Virus record (IMG/VR): IMGVR_UViG_3300030451_006112
Coordinates: 1 to 25,221 of that record
Origin: a virus
Reading direction: 5' to 3' (one strand)
DNA: 25,221 nt
A program made the translations under genes and the position numbers. Under the pieces are notes generated by a model that saw nothing but the letters and a program-made list of their open reading frames with translations, did not search any database and was not told the origin of the DNA. Below are positions 6,411 through 15,590 of this stretch, one piece after another (position 1 is the first letter of the stretch; every line of letters starts with the position of its first letter).

Positions 6411-8822
6411 GTGCCAACCGAGGTGATCGAAGTAAAGGCGGTGGGCAAAGATGAGGTCACCGCCGAGTTGAAGCGCGTGCAACGTGCGATGGGCAAGCTT
6501 GAAAAGGATCTGAAATCCAACGAAGCAGCTGCCAAAGACACGCGTAACGCCTTTCAGAAGATGTCTGGCGGCATCAGTAAGGTCACGGGCGTTGTCAGGG
6601 CGATGCAAGCGGCTTTCGCTGCTTCTGTGGTTGCTGAGTTTGGCGGGCAGCTTTTTGAGGCAGGCAAACAAGGCGCAGTGGTTGCAGATCAATTCGACAT
6701 CCTCAAAGGCCGCATAGGCGATCTGCCTTTGCTGATGGATCGCGCCCGTGAGGCGACTGCCAACATGATCCCAGACAAGGATCTGCAGGAATCGATCGCG
6801 CTTTTCGACTCTTTTGACATCCCGCTTGAACGTATCCCTGAGGCGCTTGAGCAGGTCTCTAAGACAGCAATGCGCACCGGTCAGGATGCTGCGTTCCTTG
6901 CGAGTTCACTCTCGACAGGTATCGCAAGGGTTTCGCCTCAAATCCTCGACAACTTGGGGATCCAAATAAAGCTCAGCCAAGTGACCGAGGCGGCGACAGA
7001 GCAATTCGGCAAGCAAGCCGATCAGCTAACGGAGGTAGAGAAAAAGACCGCACTGCTCAACCTCGTCTTAGACAGGCTAGCGGAGAAAAATGCTGACATA
7101 GAGTTTAACAAGCAGCGCACAGCCGTTTTTAACCAGCTGAGCACGGCGATTGAAAACGCCAAAACAGAGATGGGCGGATTCATCGCGGATGTGTTGAGCA
7201 GCTATCAGTATCTCATGCGCGAATCGTCGACAGCGACGGAAGACCTCGCCGAAGCGATGCTAACGGTCTCCAGCTTCCAACATACAATGGAGGGCGTGCA
7301 AGGTGCCGGTGATGGCGTCAGCAACTCACTCTCGAACATGCTTCTAGGCTTAAACGAGACTAGTGAAGCCATGGCCATCCAAAGCGAAGCAGCCCGCGCA
7401 GCCGGTGAGGCATTAAGGCGGATCCCAGTAGAGGAGCGAAAGGAAGCATTCGACCGCCTCTTAACAACCTTTCAGAACATACCCCAAGGGCTCAGGCTTC
7501 TGATTCGTGAGCTTGGTGGTGTGGATGAGGCCCTCAAAAAGGCATCCACAAGCGCTGAGGTTGCTGCGTTCGACTTTGCAGAGTTCCAAGGCTTTATCGC
7601 GACAGGCGGCGCACCCGCTGGCATACGCGGTGAGGGCGCGATCTTAAGGTCGGATAGAGGGCGCAGATCGTCTCCGAGAGGTGGCAGGCGCACACAGGCC
7701 GACTCGGCGCGTGCTGAGTTGATCAAGGCACAGAAGCTAGCGGATCTGCAGGCGGCCGAGAGCCAAGCGGCGCGCATCATGCTGGAAACCGATCAAAAGA
7801 TCGCCGAAGTGCAGGCTCGAGCGCTGCAAATATCCAAGCGATTGCGCGATGAAGACGCCGGCCGCCTCTTTGCTCAGGTTCACATTCATGACCTGATCAC
7901 CGCCCAGAATGCAGAGCTTTCGAAGCTAGAAGCGATCGAGGAACGCGCAGCACAAGAGGACCAGAAGCGCTTAGACGCTCTGCGCGCAGTTCAAGACGAG
8001 TTGGCGTTGATCGAAGCGACGCGCGGCGCAGAGTTGCAGCTGCTCACAGAGGGCGATCCGCTTGTGCGGGCGGAGCTGCAATTGCAGCTTGAAAAGTCGC
8101 GCATTATGCATGAGATGCGCTCCCTAAATGACGAGGAGCATGACTCCGTCATAAGGCGCGCGGAGGCGCAGCATCGCCTCAATATGGCAATGGCAACCTA
8201 TTCGGCCACAGTAAAAGAGGTTGAGCATGCAAACTTCACTGATCAGATGGCGCGCGCGAGTGACATTGCAGGCAGAGCAGCAAAGGAGCTAGCAGGCTCA
8301 CACGAAACACTCGGCAAGGTGATGGATGTGGCCTCTCAGAGTGTGAAAGGCATCACGGCTAGTTATGACGCCTACGAAAAAGGCCAAATAGCCGTTGGCG
8401 AGGCAGTTGTGAGCGCTACAGCAGGCATGGGCGCGGCCGTCGCAGGTCAGATCGAAGATGAAAGAGCACGCGCGGCCGTTTTGGGTGCAATTGAGGCAGC
8501 TATGAGCGCTGCAGCGTTCGCGCGGCTCGACATTCCTGCAGGCGTCGCCCACTTAGCAGCCGCATCAATGTTCACCGCAGTTGCAGCCGGCGCGGGCGGT
8601 GGCGGTGGTGCGTCTGGCGGTGGTGGCGGTGGTGCAGCCGCTGCAGGTGCACAGGCAGAGCGCGAGCGCGATCAACAAGGCGGCTTTGGTGAGGGCTCAG
8701 GGCGCCAAGTGATCGTGCAGTTCGGCAGTGGCGTTGTGCTTGGTAGCGCTCAACAGGTCGCCAAGGCAATTCAGCAGGCAGACCACAGCGCACGCGGCAC
8801 CGGTCACGCGGCAGGCTACTGA
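6411..8822 (+). CDS. Tape measure protein
   Basis: An 803-residue protein with a GTG start one base after the chaperone frame's stop. Long helical and coiled-coil stretches run from EVTAELKRVQRAMGKLEKDL near the N-terminus to an Arg/Glu/Ala-rich coiled coil at ~425-600. Hydrophobic Ala/Gly-rich segments occur at ~55-85 and ~670-735. Residues around 735-755 are a poly-Gly/Ser/Ala linker. The motif ALEQVSKTAMRTGQDAAFLA followed by STGIARVSPQILDNLGIQ is typical of tape measure proteins of this group. It sets tail length and enters the cell envelope during DNA delivery. At about 0.15 nm per residue, 803 residues imply a tail near 120 nm (inference). Confidence 0.85.
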   Translation: MPTEVIEVKAVGKDEVTAELKRVQRAMGKLEKDLKSNEAAAKDTRNAFQKMSGGISKVTGVVRAMQAAFAASVVAEFGGQLFEAGKQGAVVADQFDILKGRIGDLPLLMDRAREATANMIPDKDLQESIALFDSFDIPLERIPEALEQVSKTAMRTGQDAAFLASSLSTGIARVSPQILDNLGIQIKLSQVTEAATEQFGKQADQLTEVEKKTALLNLVLDRLAEKNADIEFNKQRTAVFNQLSTAIENAKTEMGGFIADVLSSYQYLMRESSTATEDLAEAMLTVSSFQHTMEGVQGAGDGVSNSLSNMLLGLNETSEAMAIQSEAARAAGEALRRIPVEERKEAFDRLLTTFQNIPQGLRLLIRELGGVDEALKKASTSAEVAAFDFAEFQGFIATGGAPAGIRGEGAILRSDRGRRSSPRGGRRTQADSARAELIKAQKLADLQAAESQAARIMLETDQKIAEVQARALQISKRLRDEDAGRLFAQVHIHDLITAQNAELSKLEAIEERAAQEDQKRLDALRAVQDELALIEATRGAELQLLTEGDPLVRAELQLQLEKSRIMHEMRSLNDEEHDSVIRRAEAQHRLNMAMATYSATVKEVEHANFTDQMARASDIAGRAAKELAGSHETLGKVMDVASQSVKGITASYDAYEKGQIAVGEAVVSATAGMGAAVAGQIEDERARAAVLGAIEAAMSAAAFARLDIPAGVAHLAAASMFTAVAAGAGGGGGASGGGGGGAAAAGAQAERERDQQGGFGEGSGRQVIVQFGSGVVLGSAQQVAKAIQQADHSARGTGHAAGY

Positions 8823-9469
8823 TGTCGAGCAGTGACCGATCGATCGGGCTCTGCAAGGTGCTCACCGGCTTTACGGGCTCGCTCTCTGTGACAGTGGGCG
8901 CAACCACTGTGCCTATCTCGCCCAAGGAGCCCACGAGCGCAGTAGAACTGGCCTTTCGCGTTGATCAGGTTCTAGCCGCCTTGGGCGCTCAGCCCTACGG
9001 CTTGCGCATCAGTGCAACGGGGGTATTTACTTGGAGCGCTGCCACAAGCTTTACGCTTGCGGCCACTGGCGTGATCCAGACGCGGCTCAACGTAGCAGCT
9101 TCGACAACCGGGCAGACAGTCACAGGCGCAGGTGCACACGCAGATGGCTTCTACCCTGGTCAAGGCATGCTCGTCCGGTCGCCACTGCTCAACACTCAAA
9201 GAGCGCGCGCACTGAGCGATGGGTTAGGTGCTAGCATGGTGCAGCCTATGCCCGCCTCAAGCGAAATCCTTGTGCATGATACCTTGGCCAACATTTGGAC
9301 CCTTGAAGCCGTCTTCAGTAGCGATCAGCTGTGGGACTATACAAGCGCCTCGCAGTATCAAGGCCGGTTGCGTGTTAACAATGTAAAGCGCCGCAGGCTC
9401 GGGCGCAGCGCTGAGCACGCAGAGCTAAGGCTAGAGGCCCAGTCAATCTTTGATCGGGGGCCTTACTGA
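8822..9469 (+). CDS. Tail protein, distal-tail/tip candidate (paralogue of next gene)
   Basis: A 215-residue protein with ATG overlapping the tape measure stop (TGATG). It is mostly beta-strand. Residues ~17-95 contain a strand-helix-strand unit (SLSVTVGATTVPIS, a helix, then RISATGVFTWSAATSFTL) that recurs in the following gene (ITIGGTTYTVAA, a helix, then SNGSVTLSGSAAAVSF). The C-terminal half has EILVHDTLANIWTLEAVF and a basic KRRRLGR. Genes just after the tape measure normally encode distal tail and hub proteins that close the tube and carry host-recognition parts. I cannot assign a named family. Confidence 0.6.
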   Translation: MSSSDRSIGLCKVLTGFTGSLSVTVGATTVPISPKEPTSAVELAFRVDQVLAALGAQPYGLRISATGVFTWSAATSFTLAATGVIQTRLNVAASTTGQTVTGAGAHADGFYPGQGMLVRSPLLNTQRARALSDGLGASMVQPMPASSEILVHDTLANIWTLEAVFSSDQLWDYTSASQYQGRLRVNNVKRRRLGRSAEHAELRLEAQSIFDRGPY

Positions 9470-10170
9470 TGCCCTTTAGTCACACACCGCAAGCCTTTCT
9501 GTATGGCTACGTTCAGACACTTACAGCCGGCTACAGGCAGATCACGATCGGGGGTACTACTTACACAGTCGCCGCCACTGCCGCAGACGGTTCGGTGTTT
9601 CCTGACTTCATTACCGCGCTGAACACTGCGATCAGCGGCTCTGGGTGGGGTGCGGCGATCAACTCCAACGGCTCAGTCACGCTTTCTGGAAGTGCGGCCG
9701 CTGTGAGCTTCCCGGACTCTCTAGGCTTGCTTCTCGGCCTACCCTACCCGCCCGGTAACAGCGCGGGCACAGTCACTAGCCTAACCTCATCGAGTGTTGC
9801 AGCGCCTTGCCTGCCGCTATACGGCGCGACGTGGACAGAGATCGAGATCGAGCGCACCGTTGAGTATGAGGTGACTCGGTTTGCACGCACTCATGGCTAT
9901 GTCTACGGTGGTGCGCGTGTTTACAGCTGGGAACTCGTGATGGATCGCGACACACTGCAGGCCCTGCGATTTGGATGGTGCTCACGCACGCGGATCCGCA
10001 TTGAGGGTAAGGCAACCGGCGCCACAGGCACAGCCAGCAATGCAATCAGCTCAAGCAATCCTGCAGGATACTTAGACGGCTACCCGCTAGGCATTCAGAA
10101 CGTTGAGTGGTTGGATGGCGTGCAGCAGGTCGCAAAGGTGCGCCTGCTAGTTGTAGGGGGCAGCGCATGA
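9469..10170 (+). CDS. Tail protein, distal-tail/tip candidate (paralogue of previous gene)
   Basis: A 233-residue beta-rich protein whose ATG overlaps the upstream stop (TGATG). Residues ~18-92 have the unit GYRQITIGGTTYTVAA, a helix (FPDFITALNTAISG), GAAINSNGSVTLSG and FPDSLGLLLGLPY, resembling the preceding product at the same position. The C-terminal half has RVYSWELVMDRDTLQALRF and RTRIRIEGKATG, again similar in layout. A tandem duplication followed by divergence is likely, so the two may form a heteromeric tail-tip ring. The gene overlaps the next by 4 nt. Function is inferred from position. Confidence 0.6.
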   Translation: MPFSHTPQAFLYGYVQTLTAGYRQITIGGTTYTVAATAADGSVFPDFITALNTAISGSGWGAAINSNGSVTLSGSAAAVSFPDSLGLLLGLPYPPGNSAGTVTSLTSSSVAAPCLPLYGATWTEIEIERTVEYEVTRFARTHGYVYGGARVYSWELVMDRDTLQALRFGWCSRTRIRIEGKATGATGTASNAISSSNPAGYLDGYPLGIQNVEWLDGVQQVAKVRLLVVGGSA

Positions 10171-12863
10171 GCACTTGGGGCGATCTGGTCAAAGGCGGCT
10201 GCACATGGACGCACGCGCTGCAGATCGCGGGCGTGCCGTACATCTTCACAGAGATCGAGGCCGTTAGAGTCGATGCAGACGCGGCGCCGGCTGTGCCCTC
10301 AGGATATGACGCCTACGCGCCTGCACTTGTCATCAAGGATGGCATGAGGGTTGGCATCAAGATCGACAGATCGACAGGCTTCGCTAGTGGTGACGCCTTG
10401 GATCTCATCTTGAGCTGGGACGGCATGGCCTCAGGCGGCAGCCAGACAAGCGATCTCAAGGATCAGCTTTTCAAGCACCCTGACAGCCTGATCCGCCTTG
10501 ATGAGTCAATTGACGAGACAACCGGCAGCAAGCTTGTCAACACCACGAGCGGGTGGACGGCGTCCCATGCCTACATAGGCACCGAGCGCGTAGCCGTAAG
10601 CGTGGTCGACGCCACTCATCTAAACTTTACAAGCCGAGGCCTTAACGGTTCACAGGCCAATGTTTACAGCGTGCGCTCGCCTACCTTTAGCCGCATCTCT
10701 GATCGCCCGCTTGTATGGCGGGGTCGTGAGGTGACGTTGTGGCGCGTGCTGTTAAGTCCTGATGGCTCAGTGTTATCGGACACATGGTGCGACACGACAA
10801 GCACACTGCAGCGGGTGATCTGGCGGGGGTACATCGACAGCCCGCCCCGCATTGACCAAGCTGGTGTGCTTTTAAGGGCACTTCCGCTAGTGAGGCGCCT
10901 CTCACTGCCGATCGGGCACTCGGTGGCCGCAAAGGTCTATGAGGTTCTGCCTGAGAAGATGGATTTAAACGAGATGCAGGCGTATAGCGACGCCCTAAGC
11001 CAGATGCCTGTGCGCTGCCCGCCCGGCTCAACGCTTTTCACGTTCCGATTCCAGACGGCAGACGGTGACAGCCTCACAAGCAAAGTGCAGGTTTTAAGCA
11101 CACACCCTGATGGCTGCTACACGTTGAGCCAGCTGGTCGAGGGCATGATGACCGACCAGTCACACATGACTGACGGCATCTTCACACAGCTCGACGCAGT
11201 GGCGGGCATGGGCGTTGCTAATATGGGCGGCCTAGCCTACTTTGCGGGTGTTGTGGGCAGCGTCTTTGACGTTGTCACAATACTAGGTCAGCCCGTCATA
11301 GAACTGCGCGTGAAGTGCCTAGACAGCAAGCTAGACCTTGATGCTAGCTACTTGAACGTGCCTAGCTCTGCGCCTTACTTCATGGTGCCCGGTGTGTACA
11401 AGTGGACGCACCATAAGATGACGGGCGGGGGCGGCTACAACGTCGACGATAGCTTTCAGAGCGTGCAAATCCCGCTGAACATCACGCCCGGCACACTGCC
11501 GCCCGGCTTTTGGCTCCCTGTGCAGCAGACAGAGGGCACAGAGTTTAACGACGTCTCGTTGCCTGACACTGGCTTTGCGGTCATCGAGCAGGGCTCCAAC
11601 AAGCTCGTGATGCAGTGGGACGCAAAGATCGACAGCTTCAACGTACTTACTCAGCCCGGCGTGACGATGCTGCGCGTGTTGACCTTCCATCAGTCAACGG
11701 GGCCGCTCAACATCTGGGCAGGCTCAACGCTCAAGTACGTAAGCGGCAAGGTAGGCACGGTCAAAGACGTGATCTTGACGCTCGCAGAGAGCAGCGGCGC
11801 AGGCAATCGGGGCAGCTTCGACACGCTAGCAGTGGGCCAGGGGTGTGGCATTGATGAAGACTTCATTAGCGAGCAGTCCATGGGACTGCCTGGTCTTACA
11901 GATTATGAGCTGAGCATGTACGCTCAAGGGCGCACAAGCGTTGAGGAGCTGATCGGGGGCCATCTGGCCTTGCGTCAGTACTGCATGGTACAGCGCACCA
12001 CCGATCCAGATGCCACCGCAGCAGGCGCGACGATGCCCGGTGACTGCGTGCTCGCGGTGGTGCCTGTGACTGCGCCGATCATCGATGACAATAGCCCCCA
12101 GATCGGCGCTCAAGAGCTTGTGCTACAGGCAGTGTCGGCCCCCGAAGCGGCCGAGGTGCCAAACACGGTGAGCGTAACGCTTAGCACTGTGCTCGATGAC
12201 AACGATCAGACGCTAGACGTGCAAGACGTGCCCCGGATACAAGCGGAGGGCCCGCGCGGTGCTTCCTACTCTGCCCCTGGCCTTACGCCCTCGGAGGCTT
12301 TGCAACTGTCTGCCAGCATTATCGCCCAAGGTGATGGACAGATGATCTTGCAGGTCACCGTTGCCCCTTGGGTAGAGCTTCAGCCCGGCGACCTCTGCAA
12401 CCTGACGATCGCCCACCCAATGCTCTATGACTATTCGAGCGGCACGCGCGCACCTTCAAACGTCGGCGCGCGTGTGCTGGGGTGGGAAACGAGCCTGTAT
12501 GATGGAATGCAAACTTACACGTTGCTCGTCGCGGGCTCAGCTGCGGGGGTGGGCTTCCTTTCGCCCTCTGTCAGCGTCGTCTCAAAGCCAACAAGCAGCT
12601 CCATCACAGTGGCCACCGATGATCTACAGTGGCTTGACGCTGGAACCGTCGTGTACATTTACAACCCTGGCCAAGAGCTTAACAGCACCCCCCAATATGC
12701 TGAAGTGACCATCACAACGATCTCGGGCACCACAGTGAACTTTGCATCATCGCTCGCAAGCTGGGTGGGCACTGATTCGATCGTCACTTATCCACTCGTG
12801 GCTAACTGCACTACGCGTCAAGCGCGCTTTGTTCACAATGCCAGCACGTACAAGCTTTACTGA
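10167..12863 (+). CDS. Large tail hub / tail-tip protein
   Basis: About 898 residues, starting at ATG 10167 in an ATGA overlap with the upstream gene. An in-frame upstream start at 10107 would lie wholly inside that gene and is not needed. It opens MSTWGDLVKGGCTWTHALQ and is beta-rich throughout. It includes RPLVWRGREVTLWRVLL, the 'GREVxLW' pattern seen in phage tail-hub and baseplate-like proteins. The C-terminal third is Thr/Ser/Val-rich, with repeated Ig-like strand patterns (SSITVATDDLQWLDAGTVVY). Its size and place after the two small tail proteins fit a central hub (Tal or gp27-like role) that plugs the tail and contacts the tape measure. No peptidase or lysozyme motif was recognised. 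Confidence 0.6.
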   Translation: MSTWGDLVKGGCTWTHALQIAGVPYIFTEIEAVRVDADAAPAVPSGYDAYAPALVIKDGMRVGIKIDRSTGFASGDALDLILSWDGMASGGSQTSDLKDQLFKHPDSLIRLDESIDETTGSKLVNTTSGWTASHAYIGTERVAVSVVDATHLNFTSRGLNGSQANVYSVRSPTFSRISDRPLVWRGREVTLWRVLLSPDGSVLSDTWCDTTSTLQRVIWRGYIDSPPRIDQAGVLLRALPLVRRLSLPIGHSVAAKVYEVLPEKMDLNEMQAYSDALSQMPVRCPPGSTLFTFRFQTADGDSLTSKVQVLSTHPDGCYTLSQLVEGMMTDQSHMTDGIFTQLDAVAGMGVANMGGLAYFAGVVGSVFDVVTILGQPVIELRVKCLDSKLDLDASYLNVPSSAPYFMVPGVYKWTHHKMTGGGGYNVDDSFQSVQIPLNITPGTLPPGFWLPVQQTEGTEFNDVSLPDTGFAVIEQGSNKLVMQWDAKIDSFNVLTQPGVTMLRVLTFHQSTGPLNIWAGSTLKYVSGKVGTVKDVILTLAESSGAGNRGSFDTLAVGQGCGIDEDFISEQSMGLPGLTDYELSMYAQGRTSVEELIGGHLALRQYCMVQRTTDPDATAAGATMPGDCVLAVVPVTAPIIDDNSPQIGAQELVLQAVSAPEAAEVPNTVSVTLSTVLDDNDQTLDVQDVPRIQAEGPRGASYSAPGLTPSEALQLSASIIAQGDGQMILQVTVAPWVELQPGDLCNLTIAHPMLYDYSSGTRAPSNVGARVLGWETSLYDGMQTYTLLVAGSAAGVGFLSPSVSVVSKPTSSSITVATDDLQWLDAGTVVYIYNPGQELNSTPQYAEVTITTISGTTVNFASSLASWVGTDSIVTYPLVANCTTRQARFVHNASTYKLY

Positions 12864-13846
12864 TGCCTACGATCTATTGGAAGCCGCTGGAACTCACCAC
12901 CGTTCACACAGGTGATGACCCCGTAAATCTTGTTAGCCGCTTGGCTTCCAATGAGCGGTGGTTGCAGAACTTTTTCACGCCGCAACTCTTCAGCACCGCA
13001 ATCGTAAGCCAGACCGGCGCAAGCAGCAGCGCACAGATCGGCGCAAGCAGCAACACAGGCAGCGGCTCACCGCTGACCTTGGCCCGATTCCAAGTGCGAG
13101 GCAATGCAGCCCGCCACCCTGTGCGCGTTACGATGCTTGCGCTTGTAAATAACTCGGGAACAACAGGCACGCTCACGGTAAGCCACGCAGGCGGATCGGG
13201 CACTGTGAACGTCACAGCGACAAGCGCCACCGCGCACGCGGTGACAGTCACGCCGACCACAGGATCGGCACCCTTAGAGCTAACGATCTCAGGCCATACC
13301 GATGACTCTAACCACGTGGTACTCGTCGCGTGCTCGGCTCGCATCGCGCCGGCAGATCGCACAGACGGCGGCGCCGGATTAGACGGCTTTGCGCCTCTCT
13401 GGGGCGACTTGGGCAATCACCCCATTAGCACTGAGTGGGTTAGCCGCGGCTATAACAATCAGCGCGCACTAGCGCGTGACCGCGTGGCTTGCTTGGCAAC
13501 ACTCGCTCACCCTGATTATAGCGGGACAACACGTCTCGCTCAGTGGACTAACAACAGCACAAACACAACCGCGCTAGGCAGGATGCGTGTCTTGCCTTGC
13601 GACAACGTCAATCGCGCGGGTGTGATCTCTCTGTATGCCTTTGTGGCTTCGAGCGTCACGGCTAAGATCCAGATCGTGATCGGCGGTGGCCAGCAGTACA
13701 GTTTAAACGTGACTGCGTCAGGCTGGCATCATCAGGACATTGACCTGCCTGCAGAGGGTGCCTCGGTGACGATCTACGGTCAGTGCGACAGCGGATCTGC
13801 GGGTGACTTTGCCCTAATCACTGCGCAGGTCTTTAGGAAGGCATAG
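12863..13846 (+). CDS. Beta-rich tail tip or fibre protein
   Basis: A 327-residue protein starting in a TGATG overlap with the hub gene. Residues ~1-45 are mixed and may be the attachment part. Residues ~48-65 are a Ser/Gly/Asn linker containing two near-copies of an 8-residue unit (TGASSSAQ then IGASSNTG). A Thr/Val-rich beta domain follows (TLTVSHAGGSGTVNVTATSA). The C-terminal ~150 residues include WVSRGYNNQRALARDR and beta strands ending in AQVFRKA. The composition is typical of receptor-binding or tip proteins. No enzymatic motif is seen. Confidence 0.55.
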   Translation: MPTIYWKPLELTTVHTGDDPVNLVSRLASNERWLQNFFTPQLFSTAIVSQTGASSSAQIGASSNTGSGSPLTLARFQVRGNAARHPVRVTMLALVNNSGTTGTLTVSHAGGSGTVNVTATSATAHAVTVTPTTGSAPLELTISGHTDDSNHVVLVACSARIAPADRTDGGAGLDGFAPLWGDLGNHPISTEWVSRGYNNQRALARDRVACLATLAHPDYSGTTRLAQWTNNSTNTTALGRMRVLPCDNVNRAGVISLYAFVASSVTAKIQIVIGGGQQYSLNVTASGWHHQDIDLPAEGASVTIYGQCDSGSAGDFALITAQVFRKA

Positions 13847-13848
13847 CG

Positions 13849-14511
13849 ATGGCTTACACAGGCGCACAGAGAACACAGTATAAGCAAGCTGGGGGCATGC
13901 CGATCGATCTCTGCTCACAGCGGAGCTTGATCGATCCGACGCCGGGCCTAATCTCGGTCTTTACGGACATTGATCGGCTGCAGTGGGGTAATTTACACGA
14001 CTGGGGCCACCCGCCCACATGGGTGAATCTAGAGATCGGGGACGGCGGGACGACAGGCGGCGCGGGCAGCTATGCCGCCGCGGACAACACGATCGTAGTG
14101 AGCTTGGAGGTTCCGCCACTTGTTCAACACGCCAACATCTGCGCGCTGGTCTCGGGAGCCTTAAAGGTCAAGCTTGACATCACGGCGACGGATAGCAACG
14201 GCGTCGAGGTGCTGTGTATGAGCGGCGCAGGGGCTAACGGCTTCGAAGACATCGACGCGGCCAAGCCTTTTTGGTGCTCGGGTGTCAGCAGTTCCACGTC
14301 ACTCGCCACACGAGCTTTGATTGTCTCAAGTAGTGCTCACGACGCTAACCCGCAGACCGTTGCCGTGCGTGTCACCGTTACGCGCACAGACGTAAGCACG
14401 AGCGATCAGGGTTTTGGTGGTATTCTGTGGGGCCTTGGCTTTGCCTGGGTCAGGCCACCCCTAAACACATTCAAGGTGGGCACAGACACCGCCGACAGCG
14501 CGAGCGTCTAA
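13849..14511 (+). CDS. Hypothetical tail-tip or fibre-associated protein
   Basis: A 220-residue protein starting two bases after the previous stop codon. It is rich in Gly, Ser, Thr and Val with predicted strands (NTIVVSLEVPP, LKVKLDITATDSNGVEVL, VAVRVTVTRTDVST) and an aromatic C-terminus (GFGGILWGLGFAWVRPPL). It lies at the end of the closely spaced tail operon and is followed by a hairpin, so it may be the last gene of that transcript. I recognise no family. A role in tail-tip assembly or receptor binding is inferred from position only. Confidence 0.55.
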   Translation: MAYTGAQRTQYKQAGGMPIDLCSQRSLIDPTPGLISVFTDIDRLQWGNLHDWGHPPTWVNLEIGDGGTTGGAGSYAAADNTIVVSLEVPPLVQHANICALVSGALKVKLDITATDSNGVEVLCMSGAGANGFEDIDAAKPFWCSGVSSSTSLATRALIVSSSAHDANPQTVAVRVTVTRTDVSTSDQGFGGILWGLGFAWVRPPLNTFKVGTDTADSASV

Positions 14512-14546
14512 CCGTGTGAACCTAAAGCACAAGAGCGAAGCCGCGC

Positions 14547-14564
14547 AGGGGCGATCACGCCCTT
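14547..14564 (+). terminator. Weak hairpin after the tail genes
   Basis: AGGGGCG at 14547-14553 pairs with CGCCCTT at 14558-14564 across an ATCA tetraloop. This gives seven base pairs including one G-U wobble. No run of Ts follows, so it is not a classic Rho-independent terminator. It may be a weak terminator, an RNA-processing element or a 3'-end stabiliser. A possible extended -10 (TG then TACACT, 14564-14572) lies at its right edge with no clear -35. Confidence 0.3.
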
Positions 14565-14595
14565 GCTACACTCACACCTAACGAGGAGATCACTC

Positions 14596-14973
14596 ATGGC
14601 CGGATTTGAGGCAGACAACAACATTCCACGCGTGACGCGGCCGCCCTTCTTTGCGAGCGGCACCGTTAACAATGGCGCAAACGCGACGATCACTTTCGCT
14701 AATGTCACAGAGCAACTGATCATTGACTGCACCTCTGACAGCGGTAGCGGCAACGTGCTCTTAATCGGCGTGACAACTGCAGGCGTTGGCGGCACGTCGC
14801 GTGTTGCGTTGACCGCTGGCGGGCGCATTGGTCCGATCGACGCACAGTGCAAGCAGATCGTGCTTGCTGGCGGTGGTGGCAACATGGGCTACCAAATCAC
14901 CGCCGTGCTTAGCCGTATCCCATCAGATCAATATCCTGACATCACCACCGCGAATGGCTTCGAGGGCGTCTAG
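14596..14973 (+). CDS. Small beta-rich structural protein
   Basis: A 125-residue protein whose ATG at 14596 has GAGGAG at 14583-14588. That site makes this the start rather than an in-frame codon at 14563. The protein is almost wholly beta strand with Gly/Thr/Val/Ile-rich stretches (GANATITFANVTEQLIID, VALTAGGRIGP), ending PDITTANGFEGV. Size and composition suit a small decoration, fibre-tip or receptor-binding accessory protein. It has its own 84-nt leader, so it may be transcribed or processed separately from the tail operon. No family is recognised. Confidence 0.55.
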   Translation: MAGFEADNNIPRVTRPPFFASGTVNNGANATITFANVTEQLIIDCTSDSGSGNVLLIGVTTAGVGGTSRVALTAGGRIGPIDAQCKQIVLAGGGGNMGYQITAVLSRIPSDQYPDITTANGFEGV

Positions 14974-14981
14974 GGCAGGTT

Positions 14982-15590
14982 GTGGCGATGTGGCTAATGG
15001 ACATGCTACACGAGATGTGGAGCGAACGACGCAGCGCGGGTGAGTCCCTTGTGGCGTTGGCAAACTCGTGGCTAGAGCAAGGCGCATATGAGACCCAGGG
15101 CCAAAACGCGGGCCCTGATGTATCTTGGTTGATCCATGATGGCGGCGGCAGCCCTAGCAAGCGGCCGCCTTGGTGCGCCTACTTTGTAACATCGCTGTGC
15201 CGACAAGCCGCACGTGCTGGTCATGATGTCGCATACACGCCCACAGGCCGCGCGGTGTCGCATTGGATGAAATCAGAACCCTCCCGACGCGTCTCAAGGG
15301 ATGAGATCTGGTCCGAAGATCCGCGCGGCCTTATTTTTGTGCGCACGCGCCTTAGTAAGCCGATCGGTGAGGTGGCCAAGGTTCACCGCGACATCAGCAG
15401 GCAGGGCCATTGCGGTATTGTGACCGAGATCGACGCAGTAACGCGCACGATCACTTGTGTGGCTGGAAACTCTACCGGCTGGGGCCATAGTGACCGCGCA
15501 GGCAGTGGCAGGGTGGCCCGAGAGGTCATTACCGAGGGTGATGCTGCCTGGCAACGCCTAGTCGGCTTCATCAGGGTGGCCAAAGCATGA
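14982..15590 (+). CDS. Endolysin-like cysteine/histidine peptidase or amidase (CHAP/NlpC-P60 superfamily)
   Basis: A 202-residue protein if GTG 14982 is used; ATG 14988 is nearly as good. The core contains PPWCAYFVTSLC with the candidate catalytic Cys65 at the start of a helix, GHCGIVTEI with candidate His143, and CVAGNS with Asn163. This Cys...His...Asn/Glu pattern is that of papain-like CHAP or NlpC/P60 peptidoglycan hydrolases, which cut peptide cross-links or the muramyl-alanine bond. No signal peptide is evident, so a holin would release it. The following membrane proteins make a lysis cassette likely. A virion-associated hydrolase is an alternative role. It overlaps the next gene by 4 nt. 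Confidence 0.75.
   Translation: MAMWLMDMLHEMWSERRSAGESLVALANSWLEQGAYETQGQNAGPDVSWLIHDGGGSPSKRPPWCAYFVTSLCRQAARAGHDVAYTPTGRAVSHWMKSEPSRRVSRDEIWSEDPRGLIFVRTRLSKPIGEVAKVHRDISRQGHCGIVTEIDAVTRTITCVAGNSTGWGHSDRAGSGRVAREVITEGDAAWQRLVGFIRVAKA

Noticed and set aside
10107-10166. Upstream start of the hub gene
   Set aside because: It lies wholly inside the preceding gene. ATG 10167 overlaps the stop as ATGA, like other junctions here.
12904-13416. 170-codon minus-strand ORF within the tail-tip gene
   Set aside because: It is an antisense shadow of a well-supported plus-strand gene, without SD, overlap logic or recognisable domain.
14563-14595. Upstream start of the small structural gene
   Set aside because: It is non-ATG and falls within the hairpin and leader. 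GAGGAG at 14583 serves ATG 14596.
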